Assembly (NCBI RefSeq): GCF_001625305.1 | Contig: NW_017804020.1 | Span: forward strand, 3,738,557 to 3,802,556 | DNA length: 64,000 nt | Source: Branchiostoma belcheri | Lineage: Eukaryota > Chordata > Leptocardii > Amphioxiformes > Branchiostomatidae | Direction of reading: 5' to 3' | Shown here: one piece after another, positions 1 through 16,562 of the stretch | Position numbering within the stretch: position 1 is the stretch's first letter | Layout of the letters: each line of letters begins with the position of its first letter | The notes under the pieces: model-generated | What the model saw: the letters and a program-made list of their open reading frames with translations, nothing else | Databases searched by the model: none | What the model was told of the DNA's origin: nothing | Position numbers and translations under genes: made by a program

Positions 1-4077
<4,077 letters not shown>

Positions 4078-4228
4078 AGCAGATCTACCTCTTCGAACGG
4101 CTGCAAGGAGGTGACAACAAGTCAGATTTCATCTCTGCCCGACACCATGTCTATTTTCTTGACCAAGTCACTGACTAGATAAATATGTATACTAAAATCA
4201 TGTATTACCCAGTTATGCATTTGAGGTG

Positions 4229-4676
4229 TTGTATTGTGTTTGGATTCTTGAATATTTTTTTTGAAGTAAAGGAAAATATTTAACCGCCTAATAGACCAAT
4301 CCTGACAGTGTATCGGAATCAACCGATCAATTAATGGTAGAAAGACAATTACTGGTGGGACGAATGGCAGTGAGGCTGCATATAGGTTAGATGTTTTCTA
4401 TTTCTATGGTGACGAAATTTCTATGATAACACAGATGGAACAAACATAGCACACATTTTTATAAACAATATTTAATTAGCATTTTATATAATACTATCAT
4501 AATGTTTGTGCAGTTTTGTATTGTGTATTTTTATAGTTGTATTGTGTTTGAACTCTTAAATAAAAAAGGTTTTAAAAAGTAAACATTTTAGTAGTTTACT
4601 GTCTAGTAGACTGATCCTGACTGTCCATTACAATTAGTAGATCAACTAATGGTAGCAAGGCAAGTACTGTCATTGG
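4229..4676. repeat. Diverged tandem duplication around the SRCR gene 3' end
   Basis: Two copies about 308 bp apart, starting at 4229 and 4537, share ttgtattgtgtttg, atcctgac and taatggtag blocks in the same order. They lie in or just beyond the 3' untranslated region. Confidence 0.6.
4559..4564 (+). promoter_or_regulatory. Possible polyadenylation signal of SRCR gene
   Basis: AATAAA about 480 bp after the stop codon, the first canonical hexamer seen downstream. Confidence 0.4.
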
Positions 4677-4876
4677 TGCTGAACACCATTCATACAGAAG
4701 CACACTTGTCCTTTGGTGCTGAACACCATTCACACACAACACGCCCCTGTTTGATGCTGAACACCATTCACAAACAACATACCTGTCCTTGGTGCTGAAC
4801 ACCATCCACACACAACACGCCTGTCCTTTGTGCTGAACACCTTTCACACACAACACATCTGTCCTTGGTGCTGAAT
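4670..4876. repeat. Minisatellite, about 40 bp unit, five copies
   Basis: Degenerate units built around ggtgctgaacaccattcaca, separated by cacgcctgtcctt variants. It lies between the SRCR gene and the convergent coiled-coil gene. Confidence 0.8.
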
Positions 4877-5357
4877 GGAAAAAAAAACTGATGTGTGAAC
4901 CAAAGTCATCTGCACTAATTGGTTTGTGCGTACGCGAGTTACACCACGTCATTCGAGTCACAATACAAGAAATACAACATAGACTTTTGGCTCCTTCAGA
5001 AAAAAAAGTGTATTGTACTTTTTATGTTTACAAAAACACAGTAAGAGGCAGGTCTGAAATTGTGTTACAAAATAGAGTCTGTTAAAAATTCTGCATTTAC
5101 AGGCACACTTGTGAAAAGCATGATAAAATACATGTACTTGTCTGGTTAAAATCCATGTTTGTTTTGTAGATACATTTCTGGTATGTAGAAATAAGTGGAA
5201 CTGTAATGTACACATGCAGATGACATTTTTTTTCTGATGTCGCATTGATTTTTGTCTCCACTTTAAACAAACATGTGGTACATTATAGAACAAACATAGT
5301 AAAATATTTCACATTCATAAGATAAATTCACATGCTGCTGATGTAGCGTACGCTTTA

Positions 5358-8300
5358 TCAGTATAGCACAGTGCTGAGTCTGTAGCCTCTCTTGATCCTG
5401 TGGGTTAGCAGTGCCAACAAGAAACAAGGCTCGAATGTAACAGGGTCGTCTCGGACAGTGTCCTCTCCCTCAGTCGCTGGAGACGTGTTGACCTGCATGC
5501 TAATGGTGGAGTGGCTCATCTCTTGGCCCGACACGGCGGCCATCTTGGTGAGTTCATATCTCTGCAATGCCTTCTGCTGTACGGCCTGGGAATCATTTGA
5601 ACCCTCCAGCACAAGTTCCAGTCCTCGGGACTCATCTCCTCTTACCAAGGCTGGTGGTGCACACCAAAACTGACTTGGTGCTTTTTTCTCGATCAGGACT
5701 TCAAGTCCACGAGGTTCATCAGCTGCTGTAAAGTCCAGGAGGCTCATACTCGGCTCTCCGAACTCTTGGTACTTGGTAGGCTTCTCTGGTTTCCACCAGG
5801 AGGATGGTGCTCCAGGACTCTGTGGTTTCATGTCTCCGCTACCGACTTCAGACTTAGTTGGCAGATCCTTCAATGATGCCCTGGATATAATGGAATCCCT
5901 CTGCCTCGGGTCAAAAGGCTTTAGCCAGTCATCCAGAACGTGTGTTGAACAGGCCTGTGCCGGGAAGGACGCTGACTTGCGGGCAGGGTAAGGACTCGCA
6001 CAGTGGAAATCACCTAGTCCAGAGTCCATGGCATCCATAGCAGCTTCGAACGCATCAGCCCAAGAGTCAAGGTCGTAATAGATTTCTCCTGAAGCACAAC
6101 CATCATTGGGTACAAAGTGGACCTGGAGCGGCACTGGGTCCATAGTACAGTTCGGAGGAAGTCGGTGGGCCACAAGACTTCGGGGGAAATTGTGCACAAC
6201 GAAGAACTCTGGGATGCGTAGCGGCTGTTGTACAGTAGTTAGGGTTGTTTCTATGCTTGCATCACCTGCAGACAGGCTAGTATTCTGTTGACTGGCAAGT
6301 CCCATTCCGAATGTGTCTTCTTCCTTTTCGCTTTCATTTGTAGGAGACTCCGGAATGCAGTGTGGAATATCTGACCTTTCACTGTTTCCATCATTTGGCA
6401 GAGAGAATCCACTAAGAAACTGTTGTGGCATACTAGCTGCCTTCTTCTCCACCTTATCCAGCTCTTCAGCATCTAGCAGTGGCACGCCGTTCAGTAGAAT
6501 CTGGGGCACTTCAGCCGCCTTCTGGTCTGCCTCCTCCTGCTCTTCAGCATCTAGCAGTGGCACGCCGTTTATCAGAATCTGGGGCACTTCAGCCGCCTTC
6601 TGGACTGCCTCCTCGTGCTCTTCAGCGTCTAGCAGTGGCACGCCGTTTATCAGAATCCGGGGCACTTCAGCCGCCTTCTGGACTGCCTCCTCATGCTCTT
6701 CAGCATCTAGCAGTGGCATGCCGTTCAGTAGAATCTGGGGCACTTCAGCCGCCTTCTGGACTGCCTCCTCCTGCTCTTCAGCATCTAGCAGTGGCACGCC
6801 GTTTATCAGAATCTGGGGCACTTCAGCCGCCTTCTGGGCTGCCTCCTCCTGCTCTTCAGCATCTAGCAGTGGCACGCCGTTTATCAGAATCTGGGGCACT
6901 TCAGCCGCCTTCTGGGCTGCCTCCTCCTGCTCTTCAGCATCTAGCAGTGGCACGCCGTTTAGTAGAATCTGGGGCACTTCAGCTGCCTTCTGGGCTGCCT
7001 CCTCGTGCTCTTCAGCGTCTAGCAGTGGCACGCCGTTTAGTAGAATCTGGGGCACTTCAGCCGCCTTCTGGGCTGCCTCCTCGTGCTCGTCAGCGTCTAG
7101 CAGTGGCACGCCGTTTAGTAGAATCTGGGGCACTTCAGCCACCTTCTGGTGTTCCTCCTCCTGCTCTTTAGCATCTAGCAGTGGCACGCCGTTTAGTAGA
7201 ATCTGGGGCACTTCAGCCGCCTTCTGGACTGCCTCTTTATGATTTTTGTCAAGGGTATCTTTGAGCACTTTTCCCTAAAGAAGCAATTACAGGCAAACTT
7301 ACAATATGGAATATGAGTGATGGACAGTGAACATTGGCTTTCGGTTTTAATTGCAATTGATTTGAGTAATTGAATTGTATTGTAATACTAACATCATTCA
7401 TGTTTTGAACAGCAAAAATGCACAAATCTAGTGGCTTTTAAGCAACGATTTTAGCGCAATAAACATGCATAAACTTTTGACTTACATGTGGCTCAATCTG
7501 CTCAGTTAGGTCCTGTAATGATAAAATGATTTTTTAACTATACAACTTTGCATGTGCATATACAAGCATGGTATTAGTATTTCTGAATTCATGACACGTT
7601 GAAAGCTCTGTTGCTGGTGAAATAGTATAAACTTAAGACTTATCGTCACTTCTCTTTTTTCAGTTACTTGTTAGTGCAAATAATATCTTGTTATGGTACG
7701 TTTTACAGAGTCAAAAAGGCAACCAAAACATTTCTGCAAAGCTCACCTGCTTTAGCTGCTTCACAAACCCTTTGTTAGCCTCCACCTTCACATGGAATAA
7801 AGAATTTTCAATATTGAGTCAATACGTTGAGATGTAAAAGTTTCCTGACAATGTTCACTGAAAGACACCACACATGGAAGATATCTCGTTAACCAGGCTA
7901 CAATACAGCAATGATGATAAGCTATAATGGAATTTTATATGATCGAAAATAGACAAAAATCAGTTTTCCCATCCTTACCTGCTTCCGCAGCTTTCTGACC
8001 ATTTCCTGCTGATGAGCCATTCTCTCATCATTACTTTTTCTGATCTATTGAATAAAGAGATAAGCAACTTTTTATTATCCTCCGGGTATGATGAAACTAT
8101 TATGATGCAACCTTGAACATCATGTGCATTTAACCATAATTGATTGATCAACTTATTCAAACATTTCTGTATATAAACATTGCACCGAGAAATTCTTGAC
8201 TTATTCCTGTACATCTTACTTTAAGTTCTTACCATCATTGCTTTACAAAGCCTAAATCAAACTTTTTTAAAAGACACATACCTTCTGTATTTCCTGAAGG

Positions 8301-11300
8301 ATAGGCCTTGGGTCGATCAGGACATTTTTGGCTTGCAGAGTTTGAGAGAGCATGTTTGGTCTGGCCTTATCAAATCTAAATGATGAAGATAACAAAATGT
8401 TTAATATATAGACCACAATAATAGATTAATAAATAACTTATTATTTAAGTTGTAATAGGACAGAAATTATTGCCATGGATAAGATTGTGTGGACAGATAT
8501 AACAAACTTCTAAAGTAAAAAAAAAAAAAATGTACCCTTTCTTTTCAGCTTCCAGTTCAGCCACACGAGCCGTCAGGGATTCAATTTCCTGATCTTTCTG
8601 GGAAATTCTGTTGAGGGGCACAGAATGGATTTGTCGTAAAATTTGTTTCTATTGCAAAAGTGTGAACTTATGAGCACTGCTTGTTATTTTAAATCAATAT
8701 CAATATCTCTCTATCCTTTCCAACACAAAGTTCTATATATAGACAAAGTAACCCATGTAGTGAGTGAGTGAGCTAGTGAGAATAGAGTGAGTGAGTGAGT
8801 GAGTGAGTGATTGAGTAAGAGTTGAGTGACTGAGTGACCATCTCACCTGTGCCGTGTGTTTGCCGCCTGATCTACCAGACGTACCTCCAGCTCTCTGATC
8901 TTAGCTGCAGCCTCAGTACTCTCCCTGTCAGTGTAAAGAAGTGCAGTTGAGTGGGTCATTTGAACATGACGAAGAACAGATTAAGACAATCCTGTAATAC
9001 CATATACTATTAGGGATGATTAGCTGATGCATGGATAGAATAAGACCATATTTATTATTTCATTTGTTGTTCTAAAATACATTATGATCAACTATAAACT
9101 TTTATTATACATAATGTTTTGTTGTTTACTAACTCAACGCCCAATAAATTATACCTAACTTTTGTCTACTAGATCGTGCCATAAGCACAGGATATCATTC
9201 AGAAATGTTTGGATGGTATTTAGAGTTTTACAGAATGCTGTTTTCTTGTGTGTGCATGCAACTAGGTACATTATCATATATTATGAAGTAGTGATAATGA
9301 TTGTCATGAAAGGTTAGGAATAAAGATTACTCACTGTGTCTTTTCTGATTGTAGATCAGTCATACGAGCCTTCAGCTCACTCACTTCCCGATCTTTCAGG
9401 GAAACCCTGTTGTGGTGCACAGCATGGGAAACATTAAACTGTTACGAAATAGCAAGTAGTTTTTCTTCTGGTGTGTGAGTGAATGATTGAAGCTAGTGGT
9501 AAGGTGGTCTTGTGGTTTAAGGCCCACTTTACACCTCATTTCCTCAGTGTACTAGGATCACAAAATGAAGTGTTAGAGACGTCCTCTCGGATCAGACTTT
9601 AAAGAAAGCCACACCTTGAGCACATTGTAGATTCTACCTCACGTATCAAAAAGCCTAGAGGCCCATCCAGATCATTGTGAGTGGATCAAGCCTTGCATCT
9701 ATATGAAACTTGTGTTTACTGTAACTACAGTACTTAACTGTTGTTTTATGCATAAAGAAAGTGCACAAAAACTCACCTGTCCTGGAGAGTTTTTTCCAGG
9801 TGCTGGATTATTCTGAGGGATAACATTAGAGATTTGATTTAAGCATCTTCGAACAACTTTTTAGGACATCTGAGAACAGATTCATTACATAGTGTGAGCT
9901 CAAGTTCCTGATTTAGCAGATATGATTTCAATTGCAAGAAAAAATATTTGTAAACTTACGTGTTGTTTGCCTCCAGCCATTTCACGAATTCGCTAGAGTA
10001 GAAACAATCCATAAAAAGTTACAGATATGTCAACATATCTATCATTGTTAATATCGTAATTATATTGCATGGGCATATAGATGAGAGATTTAGAAAAAGG
10101 CAAACTTTATTCACCCTCTTTTAAGTCCTGTTGGAATCTATTTCTTATTCCACATGTAAAATCATATAAAACCTCACATTTACTACATCAAAAAAGGTTT
10201 TCTCTAGAAATGGACATTTTATATACATTGAGAGATCTCATCAGCACCAAGGACAGGACATAGGTCAATAGAAGTTGAAAATAAATGATTGTTCTTACCT
10301 CAGAATCACATCCTCCTGTTTGTGATTTTCATCTGTTTGTTCATGTAGCCTCCTGTAGAAATCAAGCACAATGTAAGAAACTGGAGAATCATGAGGTACT
10401 AGTATGCCTCAATACTCTTTTATTATTACAGTATACCTCAATACTTTTATTATTACAACAGCATATCAGAAGGGAGAAGAGAATGTATTATATGTATGTA
10501 TTATGCATTTTAGTAGATTGAGAATTTCTAATTGACAGTTTATGACCACAGCCACCTAGGATAATACTTAAATTAATATGTCATATATTACCTGATCATA
10601 AGGGAGGTGTAGTGATGTTTCTGTTGAAACAACCTGGAACAAGGAAGAGACATGTATTTATCCAGCATTCCAGTAGAGTCACAGGTTGCATCATTGTCTA
10701 TTGTGTACTAGGCTAAATAAAGTTTCTTGATTCTAAGTATTTCTTGATTTGTTTTCAACAATAAATAACAAAGAAAGTAGCTGACAATATTGTGGTAGTT
10801 GTCAGACTAAATATGTGTGTGAAGTAGAATACATTTCTGAATCCATCTCTATGTGTGCCCTGTATTTTCCATTATAGAGTTGTTCCTTACCTCTGGAGGC
10901 CTTGTAGGTTTTCCAGAAGGACCACTGTGCGCTCTTTGAGGCTGTTAAAGAAAAAGATTAAAATTATTAAGTAATAACATAAATGTACTACTTTTAAATG
11001 TCAGAATCTCTTTGATACTTGCAAGGGCAATGATTACATATATTTCATAGTGACACAGGTAGTCTGTCTTAGTACATTCATTTTTCTAGAAATATCAATT
11101 TTTCTGTCCCCTCCTGGGCATATGAAATATATAAAGTTGACATGAATGTACAGCAATGCATTTTTTCAATACACTGTAATTTCACTGTAATTTCTAATCT
11201 CTGACTATTTCTGACTTCAGTGGTAGCTAAAGCTGACTAAAACTGAGTTCTTACTCTTGTAACGCAGGTTCTGTGCTGCCTGTGTCAGTTGGCTGAATAA

Positions 11301-11846
11301 GAAAGGGAACGTGCTACAATAAGAACATACAAACAAAACATAGAAAAGAACGGGCACTTTTGTAAACAATTCAAATCATAATTTTACTGCTTTTGAGTAA
11401 ACTGGTCCAATAGCAACATGTTACAAATTACAATATGCACATTTCGATAAAAAAAAAAGATTCCAAATACATTGAACGTTATAAAAAGTTAACGTAAGTT
11501 TTGTATCTTTTTTGTTCTAAGGAAACAAACTTGTGACATTGGAATAGCAAGTTAGCAACCTATCTAGTTAAACATCCAAAGAAGCCATACGCAACGTGAG
11601 TCATAACAAATGATGAACTTACTACAACGTAAGTTGACGACAAATGAAAACAACACGAGCGGTACACCGGCGGTTGAAAATCTCCCCAAAAATGAAAATG
11701 AAACTTACCATGGCCATGGCCCCAACTTCCAAGACGTTTTCAGAAGATCCTTTGTTCTTCAATTTTCTGATCACCCTCTTGAACATCGACTCCTTCTCAG
11801 CGCTAACGCTGTCCTCAGACTGTTTTGTTGACATCGTCGTCGCCAT
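5358..11846 (-). CDS. Coiled-coil protein with ten C-terminal 26-residue repeats, 15 exons
   Basis: Exons in transcript order are 11846-11709, 11292-11255, 10941-10891, 10633-10592, 10349-10299, 9992-9960, 9812-9777, 9406-9335, 8924-8847, 8607-8536, 8375-8282, 8044-7979, 7785-7747, 7512-7486 and 7274-5358. Frames join without a stop to about 917 residues. The start ATG at 11846 has the best Kozak context (aacaATGG); an upstream in-frame ATG at 11891 is weaker. Exons 2-11 meet in phase 2, then phase 0. The small exons encode charged, Leu/Gln/Glu-rich stretches (DREVSELKARMTDLQSEK, AAKIRELEVRLVDQ) typical of coiled coil. The last exon (638 codons) carries ten repeats around AEVPQILLNGVPLLDAEE, then a low-similarity tail containing a twice-used DE.RGLE motif. 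There is no signal peptide or membrane segment. I do not recognise a named family. The exact 3' end of the 7785-7747 exon is uncertain because its acceptor is weak. Confidence 0.75.
6441..7220 (-). repeat. Ten tandem 78 bp coding repeats
   Basis: Ten units of 26 codons inside the last exon of the coiled-coil gene, with a degenerate eleventh unit below 6441. The core is AEVPQIL[LI]NGVPLLDAEE, followed by a variable [QH]EEA[AVD]QK linker. Units 5, 6, 8 and 9 have ILING and the others ILLNG. Low divergence suggests recent expansion or homogenisation. Confidence 0.95.
8757..8836. repeat. (GAGT)n microsatellite
   Basis: Imperfect gagt/gtga tetranucleotide run in an intron of the coiled-coil gene. 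Confidence 0.9.
9500..9560 (+). mobile_element. Possible SINE tail fragment
   Basis: The string aaggcccactttacacc followed by atttcctca resembles the conserved tail that follows tRNA-derived heads in many deuterostome SINEs. Only a fragment is present. Confidence 0.3.
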
Positions 11847-11891
11847 TGTTCGACTTCTCAACATAGATGATAGAACGCCTACAGATGTCAT

Positions 11892-13503
11892 AAAAATCTC
11901 ATGTAAAACAGTTTTCAGGATAACTAACAGGTTTATAAGTCTTTAAACGTTACGAAAATGAAGTACATGGTTACTTTTCACTGCTGCCTTAGGGGTAAAA
12001 TGTGTTATCTATGTTACAGCATGGAGTTAAAATCAAATCTCCTTGGTTACAGATAGTACTACTGTCTAATGACCTTGGTGGCCGTAACCTTGTTCGACCC
12101 AGTCAGCGTCAAAACAGAAACTTTTTTCGGAGCATTTTCCGCTAAAACTCACGCTTTTTTGTGACCCTAATGTTCTTTATATATGTCAAGAGAACTAACA
12201 AGTAAAATCTGACTATGATTTGCGATTTTTTGTGAGTATTTTGCTGATTTTTCTGCCTCAGAAACGGAGAGATAAAAATCCCCACCTGCTTCGAATGCTG
12301 GCTAGTGTCATCTGTGGGAGTAAATAGAACCCGTACCCATGACAACGGGAGCAAACATGGCGGATCGAACGCTGGGAGGAATGAACTCCAAAATCATGTG
12401 CATTGAACATTAAAAAGAGCCAGTTTTAAATGCATTATTTCTAAAAGCTTAGCACACGCAAGCCGTCCTCTGGTTTATGATAATATCTTTTTAGAAATCC
12501 TGTCATATATGGTTGATCGCTTGGAATAATTTGAGGGAATGTCGCTTAATACCATATATCATGTGGTCATTCCTGTATATTTTATAGCGGACGAGCACGA
12601 TTGTGGCAACCGGGTTGCGGATGGGACTAACTTTAGTGTAGCGAATTTTAGCGTATCGTCTCAATACGCTTTGGCCCTAGACATACTTAATACAGGGTTT
12701 GTGATCGAATTCGCTACGATAATACTCCTACAGGTGCTGTCATTCATAATTGTGGCGGTAACATCATGGTACTTTTTTCTCAGTAGCGGAAGGATATAGC
12801 AGCGCATCAGTAATGTGGCCATCCACATTCTAATACTGAACCCAATCTCAATGTACTTCATTGATAAACAGACTCAGGGGAAATTCATTATTGAAACTTT
12901 TTCTTGTCGCGTAGCCAGATAAAAATTCAATAAAAGCCCAATAAAAATCACAATGTAGCGTCCGTTTTGTTGCCAGACACCACATAATTGAGTAAGAACA
13001 ATCCAATATGAAGTAACGTTATTTCCTAAAGCCTTACACAAGACCTTTATTTGCCGCAAAGCGTTCTTCAAAGATTTCCCCATGCACAGACCCTCCATGC
13101 AGACCCTCATGTCCCCCTATGTGCACCCATGCAACTTGGTGTGTCACAGTATTCCGCTAGATGGGGTTGTTAAAAGTAAAATTGTTCACCGCATCAGGGT
13201 TGCGACCCTAAGAACAAGAACGCGTGAAGAAAATGGTTGATCCATCGAATATCAAGCAAAAGCATGGCATAAACCATCCTCCAAACCCCTAAAGTACACA
13301 CAGAAATACAGCGACATTATTTTGCGTTAGAGGTTTTGTCCAACAACCTTTGACCCCAAATGGCTTGAAAACGAGGTTGCAGTGACTTCCGGGTTTGCAG
13401 TCCAAACTTTTTCAGTTCATTTTAGTTCAGTTTCTGCATGTTTACTTGCTGTTTTGTGCTAAATCTTTTATCCTGCAACCCCTCCTCCAGTGGTCTAGAC
13501 ATC
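11892..13503. other. Intergenic region between coiled-coil gene and RAB20
   Basis: Divergent intergenic region of about 1.6 kb. I see no convincing coding exon. A 10-bp inverted pair (gtagcgaatt near 12638 and aattcgctac near 12707) is the only notable structure. Promoters of both flanking genes must lie here, but no TATA box is obvious. Confidence 0.6.
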
Positions 13504-15386
13504 ATGGCCGCCAAAACCGGTGGCAAAAAGAAGGCGTAAGTTTGGTATTTTCTTCGCAAGCGATTTCGCAAAGTAACGTTACTAGCTAAAGTATACGTTA
13601 AGTAGTTTGCCAACTTGTGTTTCAGAAGTGGGAGGACCATCATACGTAACATCAAAATATCTAATATCCTCCTCGTTTCAAGCCAGATAGAAATAAAAAC
13701 GAAATCTAGTTGTGTAATTGCTAGATGAAGAAGGTAGTCGCAATTATTGGATGTCATCCAACAAGGAAAGATTTTAAGTTCGTCAAGGGGATTGTCTTTC
13801 CAGCTATATACTATTTCCCTCCCCACCCTACTAAATAGTACATTGTGCATTTTGTACCCCAACCCCCGCATTTTATAAAAGTCATCCTCAAAATTTACTA
13901 CAGTCGTAAAATCTCCACTCAAAGTCATCAGTGCATGGGAGTCAGCAAAATAATCAGAGAAGGACAGATAGAGGCTATTAACAGGCTAGCAAAAGTGCTA
14001 GAGAAAAAGTTATACTATAGACTGTGTAGAAAATTAATATTGAAGTGATGCATATTTCTGCTGACACAGGGACATGAAGGTGGTGATCATGGGAGACTTC
14101 GCCATCGGGAAAACAGCCCTGCTCCAGAGGTACATCAGCGGGGCCTTCCAGGACACTACAAGTGTGAGTGGACTCTCTATAAGGCCAATAATTTGTTGGC
14201 TCTCAGATATTTTGCAGAAAAAATATGACGGGACAGTAAAGGAACAGGCCTAGGCATCGTATTAATGATATGATAACACTTAAGATAAAAGCCATGATAG
14301 GAACAATGAAGTCAACATACCAGGCTGGTGGAAAAATGAAGCAAGCGAATCCAAGAACCAATTCAATTACATTGTGTGGCCTAATATCCTTGGTGTAGAA
14401 AAGGCCAATATCCAAGCAGATCTAGGGTCTGTCTCAGTCACAAGTCTGTCACAAGTCCTAACGTATATATACACTGATTTCCTGCTGCTTTATCTATCAT
14501 TTCTCATTTTCCCTGGCAGACCATAGGTGCCTCCTTTATGCTGAAGCAATGGGGACCATACAACATTGCCATATGGGTGAGCGCTGTGCTGTTTTACTAC
14601 CTTTCGTCGGCTCAATGCCACTCTTTATTTTTGGGTACCACCCATAAATACCTAGAACCAGCCTACGATACTAAACAATCAACTGTCAGCAAGTTGAACA
14701 TTCTAATAAACGTTCTTGTCTCACAGATATCAAGGATGGGATTGATTCAACTTACTACATTAAAATAATACTATAAAATTGACTTTGAAAATCCAGTTTT
14801 GCTAAACCCTGAAATTGACTTTGAGTACTTCTCCAAATACGAGTTCTTCCTGGTCCAAAACACAAATACTATTAATCTTGACATCTCTATTTCTTCAATC
14901 TTGCAGGATACAGCTGGAAATGAAAGGTACTCAGGCCTTACCACATTTTATGTCCGGGGTGCTTCTGCCGCCATCCTCGCGTACGACATCAGCGACCGGC
15001 GGACGTTCGACATCCTACAGGAGCGGTTTCTCCCCATCCTGGAGGGCGCCGAGGACGACTGCCTCATCGCGGTCGTGGGCACGAAACTCGATCTCGTGAC
15101 GGAGGAAACGCGCCAGGTTCTACCAGATGAGGCGGAAAACCTCGCCAAGGAACTGAACACCCCGAGAAACGAAAAGCACAGAACTGTGGCGGACAGAAAG
15201 CTGTCGTTTGAAACCAGCGCCAAGAGCGGCCACAACGTAGAAGAACTCTTTAGCGCCATGTTTGATATCTGTCTGCCTCTGGACAAAGCACCAAAAACAC
15301 CAAAGAGGAACACTAGTACGGTGGACTTAGAGGCACCGTCATCTAACAAAGTACCGATGGGAGAGAAGGCTGGCTGTTGTAATTAA
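13504..15386 (+). CDS. RAB20: RAB20-like small GTPase
   Basis: Exons 13504-13535, 14070-14163, 14520-14576 and 14907-15386 encode 220 residues. The start ATG has a strong context (catcATGG). G motifs visible are the P-loop GDFAIGKT, TIGASF in switch I, WDTAGNE (split by intron 3), VVGTKLDL and ETSAKSG; the C-terminus GCCN is a double-Cys prenylation site. FMLKQWGPYNIAIW in switch I/interswitch is the RAB20 signature, which points to RAB20 rather than other Rabs. The usual Gln of WDTAGQE is Asn here, in line with the atypical switch II of RAB20, so GTP hydrolysis may be slow. TKLD replaces the common NKxD, as in some Rho GTPases. RAB20 in vertebrates acts on endosomes and phagosomes. The N-terminal exon encodes only MAAKTGGKKKA before the G domain. 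Confidence 0.9.
14604..14830. mobile_element. Partial TTAA-type MITE in RAB20 intron 3
   Basis: Contains the family core (taccacccataaatacctagaaccagcctacg), then a block matching attcaacttactacatt, and ends near ccctgaaattgac. It matches the copies at 29640-30018 and 59649-60005 in reverse orientation, without intact ends. Confidence 0.55.
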
Positions 15387-15420
15387 TAAGTCTTGAAATA
15401 ATTGATTTTCAAATTCAGGA

Positions 15421-15426
15421 AATAAA
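15421..15426 (+). promoter_or_regulatory. Probable RAB20 polyadenylation signal
   Basis: AATAAA 35 bp after the RAB20 stop codon. Confidence 0.5.
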
Positions 15427-16557
15427 TGTTTGGATAAGTAGGTGTCTATAGCTGGTCATTTTGCAAATAGATTTTTTCAATCCAACCCTCATTTCAGAGA
15501 CTCTTACCAGTGTAGAGAAGTATATCGAAAATCTGAAAAGGGAGTAGTTTTTTTTAAAGAAAATCTTTGTTTTACCCATTTAGGCTGCTTGCAATGACTT
15601 CCATACTACATACCAGCCATAAATAGAAGTCTCCTGTACTTTCTTGTTGCCAGTGTCACCATAGTGCCTTATCAATACAAAAGGACTATTTCAGTATCAA
15701 ACATTGACTGTTATGATATGATGATTGACTTTTATGCTGTCCATTTCAAACTCCATTGTAATGTCTTGCCTTTGTCAGCAGAAAACTTAATGTAAATCAG
15801 ATGCTACAGGTATTGATTGATTAGCCATGGCACATCCTCAAATAAGCATCGGTCTGGAATTTATGCCTAATGTATGTTGTTGGAGGTCAATAATTATTGT
15901 TTTCCTAATATGATTTATGCCAATGATACTTGTGCCAATGAGTAAATGTTAACTAATGATCTTAAACCATTTTTATTCCATATCTGCTGAAAGAGGGGAC
16001 AGTTACCAATATAAGGTTTAACTGATTTGACAGTTTGTACATGTATACACATCTTTTTATTGACAATGTCGCACCAACTTTACATATCACCAAATGAAAA
16101 AAATCCCACTTTTGTCTAATAATATTCTATGTTGCTGTAGACTTTAGTTCTGTCATATGATTATCATTAATTTTATACAGTACTAGTGGTTTATGATCAT
16201 ACAATATGTACGTGTCAGGGTCAGAGTTTTTTAAAATAATCTACAGTTTATATTCTGGTTTACTTAAACACAAAATCAGAATATTTTACCACAAATATTT
16301 TTATTCGCATATCACTAAACATGATACATGTAATTATACACTAATTTATGGAAATGTGACAGATGTTATTTTACAAAACGTACATAGCAATAGGAAAATG
16401 AATAGGTACATATATCAAAGTAATCATACATGTAGACCTCAAACAAATCTGGCTAAATGGAATAAAATGTATTGGAAATGTGATCACTTATGATGTTTTG
16501 TGGGCTTCTTTCCTTTGTTTTACATGTATATACAATTGGAACTGTTACAATAGTTCT
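15427..16557. other. Non-coding stretch after RAB20
   Basis: AT-rich sequence without a supportable gene. A 95-codon open frame at 16206-16493 has no domain, no splice context and skewed composition. Confidence 0.6.
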
Positions 16558-16562
16558 AATGT

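Noticed and set aside
4596-4961. 121-codon minus-strand frame
   Set aside because: Translation of the 40 bp minisatellite.
6313-7242. 309- and 230-codon plus-strand frames
   Set aside because: They are the antisense of the 78 bp coding repeats; periodic sequence keeps several frames open.
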